Origin: Pseudomonas flavescens
GTDB taxonomy: Bacteria; Pseudomonadota; Gammaproteobacteria; Pseudomonadales; Pseudomonadaceae
DNA: 64,000 nt
Direction: 5' to 3'
Assembly (NCBI RefSeq): GCF_013408425.1
Contig: NZ_JACBYV010000001.1
Span: forward strand, 2,356,001-2,420,000
Each line of letters begins with the position of its first letter. The first letter of the stretch is position 1. A program made the position numbers and the translations under genes. Under the pieces are notes generated by a model. The model was not told the origin of the DNA. It did not search any database and saw only the letters and a program-made list of their open reading frames with translations. This document shows, piece by piece, positions 62,208-64,000 of the stretch.

Positions 62208-64000
62208 CTAGAACCTTTGCGTAAGGGTTGCGGTAACACTGCGCTCCTCACCCAGGTAGCAGGCCACTGCCGAATAGCAGGAAGCCACGTAGTACTCATC
62301 GGTAAGGTTGTTGGCGGTGAGTCGCAGCGAGGTTCCGCGTAGCCCGACCTGGGTCAGGTCATAGCCGACGGATGCATCGAACAGGGTGTAGGACGGCACC
62401 TCGAAGTCGTTCAGCTCGCTGCCCTTGCTCTTGCCCACGTAACGCGCACCGGCGCCAACCGTCACGCCGGCGAGCGCCCCGGCGGTGAAGCTGTAGTCCG
62501 CCCACAGCGTGGCCATCCGCTCGGGGGTCTGCGGTGGGTTGTTGCCGTTGGCATCCACCACGCCCGTGCCGCTGTTGACGAAATAGGACTTGCTGTAGGA
62601 GACGTCCGCGTAGGTGTAGCTGGCCATCAGTTGCAGGTTGTCGATGGGCCGGAAACGCGCCTCGAGTTCGACGCCTTTGGACTCGATCCCGCCCACGCCC
62701 TTGTAGAAGCTGTCGGTGATCAGGCTGTTTTCCTTGGCGTAGAGGTTTTCCATTTCCAGATTGAAGAACGACAGGGTGTAGAGGTCGTCGGTGCCGGGCG
62801 GCTGGAACTTGATACCGGCCTCCCACTGCTCGCCGGTGGTGGGGTCGAGAATCTGCGCACCGCTGGAGTAGTTGGACGTCGGGTTGAACGAGGTCGAATA
62901 GCTGACGTAGGGCGACACGCCATTGTCGAAGGCATAGAGCACACCGGCATGGCCGCTGAGTTTCTCGCCCTGGCTGTCGTTCTGGCCGGCGATTTCGTCG
63001 TCGATGGAAACGTCGTACCAGTCCTGACGCAGGCCGACGGACAGGTTCCAGTTGTCGATCTCGACCAGATCCTGCAGGTACAGACCGGTCTGCTTCTGGC
63101 GCCGCAGCGCATCGCTCACCGGGGTGATGGCGGTCAGGCCATTGGTGTAGTAGACCGGGTCGAACACGTCGATGGGCGTGACCGAGCCCGGCGGCTGCAG
63201 TATCGAGTTGTCACGCTGGCTGGCGATCTTGTTCTTCGAGTACTGATAATCCAGCCCCAGCACCACGGTGTGCTGGGCGGCACCGGTGGCGAACTCGGCC
63301 TGCAGCATGTTATCGACGATCCAGGCGTGCAAACGCTCCTGGCCACCGCTGTAACCACGGTACAGTTCGTTGCTGGTATCGCTCAGGTAACCCGAGCCCC
63401 AGATCTGGCTGTTCGCTACCCGCGCATCCAGGTATCGAAAATTCTGCCGGGTGCTCCAGGTGTCGTTGAAACGATGCTCCAGCTCGTAACCGACCATCTG
63501 CTGGGTGCGGGTGAACTCCTCGACGGCAGGATCGCCCTCGAAGAAGCTGCTGGAGATGCGCTGACCATTGCGTTTGTGCAGAGTACCGGAGGCCGGCAGG
63601 CTGCCGTGGTAGCCACCGTTGGGGTCGTCCTGCAGGTAGGCGTAGAGGGTCATGAAGGTGTCTTCACTGAGGTTCAGCGCCAGGCTGGGCATCAGTGCAT
63701 AGCGGGTTTCAGTGACGTGGTCGGCCTGGGAGTCGGCATCCCTGGCCAGCCCGACGACGCGATAGGCGATGTTCTCGTTCAACGGCCCGGTGACGTCGAA
63801 ACCCAGCGACTTGCGGTTGTTGTTGCCGTAGGAAACATCCACCCGCCCAGCCTGGGTGAACTCGGGCCGCTTGGTGCTGATGGCCGCCAGGCCGCCTGGG
63901 TTGCTGCGGCCGTAGAGCACGGAGGATGGCCCCTTGAGCACGTCGATACGCTCGATGAAGTACGGGTCGATCTGCAGGCTGCTGTAGGAGCCAGGATCAC
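62208..64000 (-). CDS. TonB-dependent siderophore receptor (partial, N-terminus beyond right edge)
   Basis: The C-terminal 596 residues of an outer-membrane TonB-dependent receptor; the start lies beyond the window. The visible part begins in the plug (IERIDVLKGPSSVLYGRSNP, GGLAAISTKRPE) and continues through the beta barrel with YTYADVSYSKSYF and LTANNLTDEYYVASCYS, ending in a terminal Phe (ATLTQRF) as needed for barrel assembly. The IERIDVLKGPSSVLYG and NPGG pattern is typical of ferrichrome/hydroxamate-type receptors. The ligand cannot be fixed from this fragment. Confidence 0.92.
   Translation of the reverse strand, partial: DPGSYSSLQIDPYFIERIDVLKGPSSVLYGRSNPGGLAAISTKRPEFTQAGRVDVSYGNNNRKSLGFDVTGPLNENIAYRVVGLARDADSQADHVTETRYALMPSLALNLSEDTFMTLYAYLQDDPNGGYHGSLPASGTLHKRNGQRISSSFFEGDPAVEEFTRTQQMVGYELEHRFNDTWSTRQNFRYLDARVANSQIWGSGYLSDTSNELYRGYSGGQERLHAWIVDNMLQAEFATGAAQHTVVLGLDYQYSKNKIASQRDNSILQPPGSVTPIDVFDPVYYTNGLTAITPVSDALRRQKQTGLYLQDLVEIDNWNLSVGLRQDWYDVSIDDEIAGQNDSQGEKLSGHAGVLYAFDNGVSPYVSYSTSFNPTSNYSSGAQILDPTTGEQWEAGIKFQPPGTDDLYTLSFFNLEMENLYAKENSLITDSFYKGVGGIESKGVELEARFRPIDNLQLMASYTYADVSYSKSYFVNSGTGVVDANGNNPPQTPERMATLWADYSFTAGALAGVTVGAGARYVGKSKGSELNDFEVPSYTLFDASVGYDLTQVGLRGTSLRLTANNLTDEYYVASCYSAVACYLGEERSVTATLTQRF

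Overview
The window is a piece of a GC-rich gammaproteobacterial chromosome, almost certainly a Pseudomonas (sensu lato). The evidence is gene content and order: a glgA-treZ-malQ-treY-glgX operon, a glgE-treS/maltokinase-glgB operon, Ku-LigD, Ohr/OhrR, a ClsB/YbhN operon and long arrays of the Pseudomonas-type REP sequence containing TAGGAGCCCGCTTGCGGGCG. No species call can be made from the sequence alone.

Layout. (1) 1-576: start of a PcaQ-like LysR regulator running off the left edge. (2) 1346-15022: ten genes on the + strand, nearly all joined by 4-8 nt overlaps: six for alpha-glucan and trehalose metabolism, followed by an uncharacterised block (acyl-CoA-dehydrogenase-like, PIG-L deacetylase, methyltransferase, family-2 glycosyltransferase). 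(3) About 15050-24300: an AT-rich island full of broken genes: a RAYT transposase remnant, a collapsed CdiA-type adhesin/toxin with a lipase-like tip, two detached toxin tails with adjacent immunity-like genes, a PoNi-type immunity pseudogene, a kptA fragment, full and truncated copies of one lipoprotein, and four copies of an exactly 67-nt imperfect palindrome sitting at the gene breakpoints. (4) 24514-29024: CBS fragment, DUF72, exo/endonuclease-phosphatase, cardiolipin synthase B, YbhN-like membrane protein and DUF3079. (5) 29021-38499: PrpF-like isomerase, MocR regulator divergent from PaiB plus two GNATs, LysE plus AraC, a DUF1615 lipoprotein and two repeat arrays. (6) 38565-49798: glgB, treS-maltokinase, glgE, ligD and ku, all on the minus strand. 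(7) 49979-58493: small stress-type genes, MgtC, a C4-like antisense RNA leader, a REP array of 12 half-units, glgP, DUF2513 and small proteins. (8) 58689-62128: ohrR-ohr, a monooxygenase, an SDR and its divergent AraC regulator. (9) 62208-64000: a partial TonB-dependent siderophore receptor.

How it works together. TreS/maltokinase and GlgE convert trehalose through maltose-1-phosphate to alpha-glucan, GlgB branches it, GlgX, GlgP and MalQ remodel or degrade it, and TreY/TreZ release trehalose from it again. GlgA adds a glucosyl-nucleotide-dependent route, although no glgC is present here. Ku/LigD (end joining), Ohr/OhrR (organic peroxide) and several small proteins fit a desiccation and stationary-phase stress theme. 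The island separates the two carbohydrate regions and looks like a hotspot where contact-dependent toxin and immunity genes have been acquired and broken.
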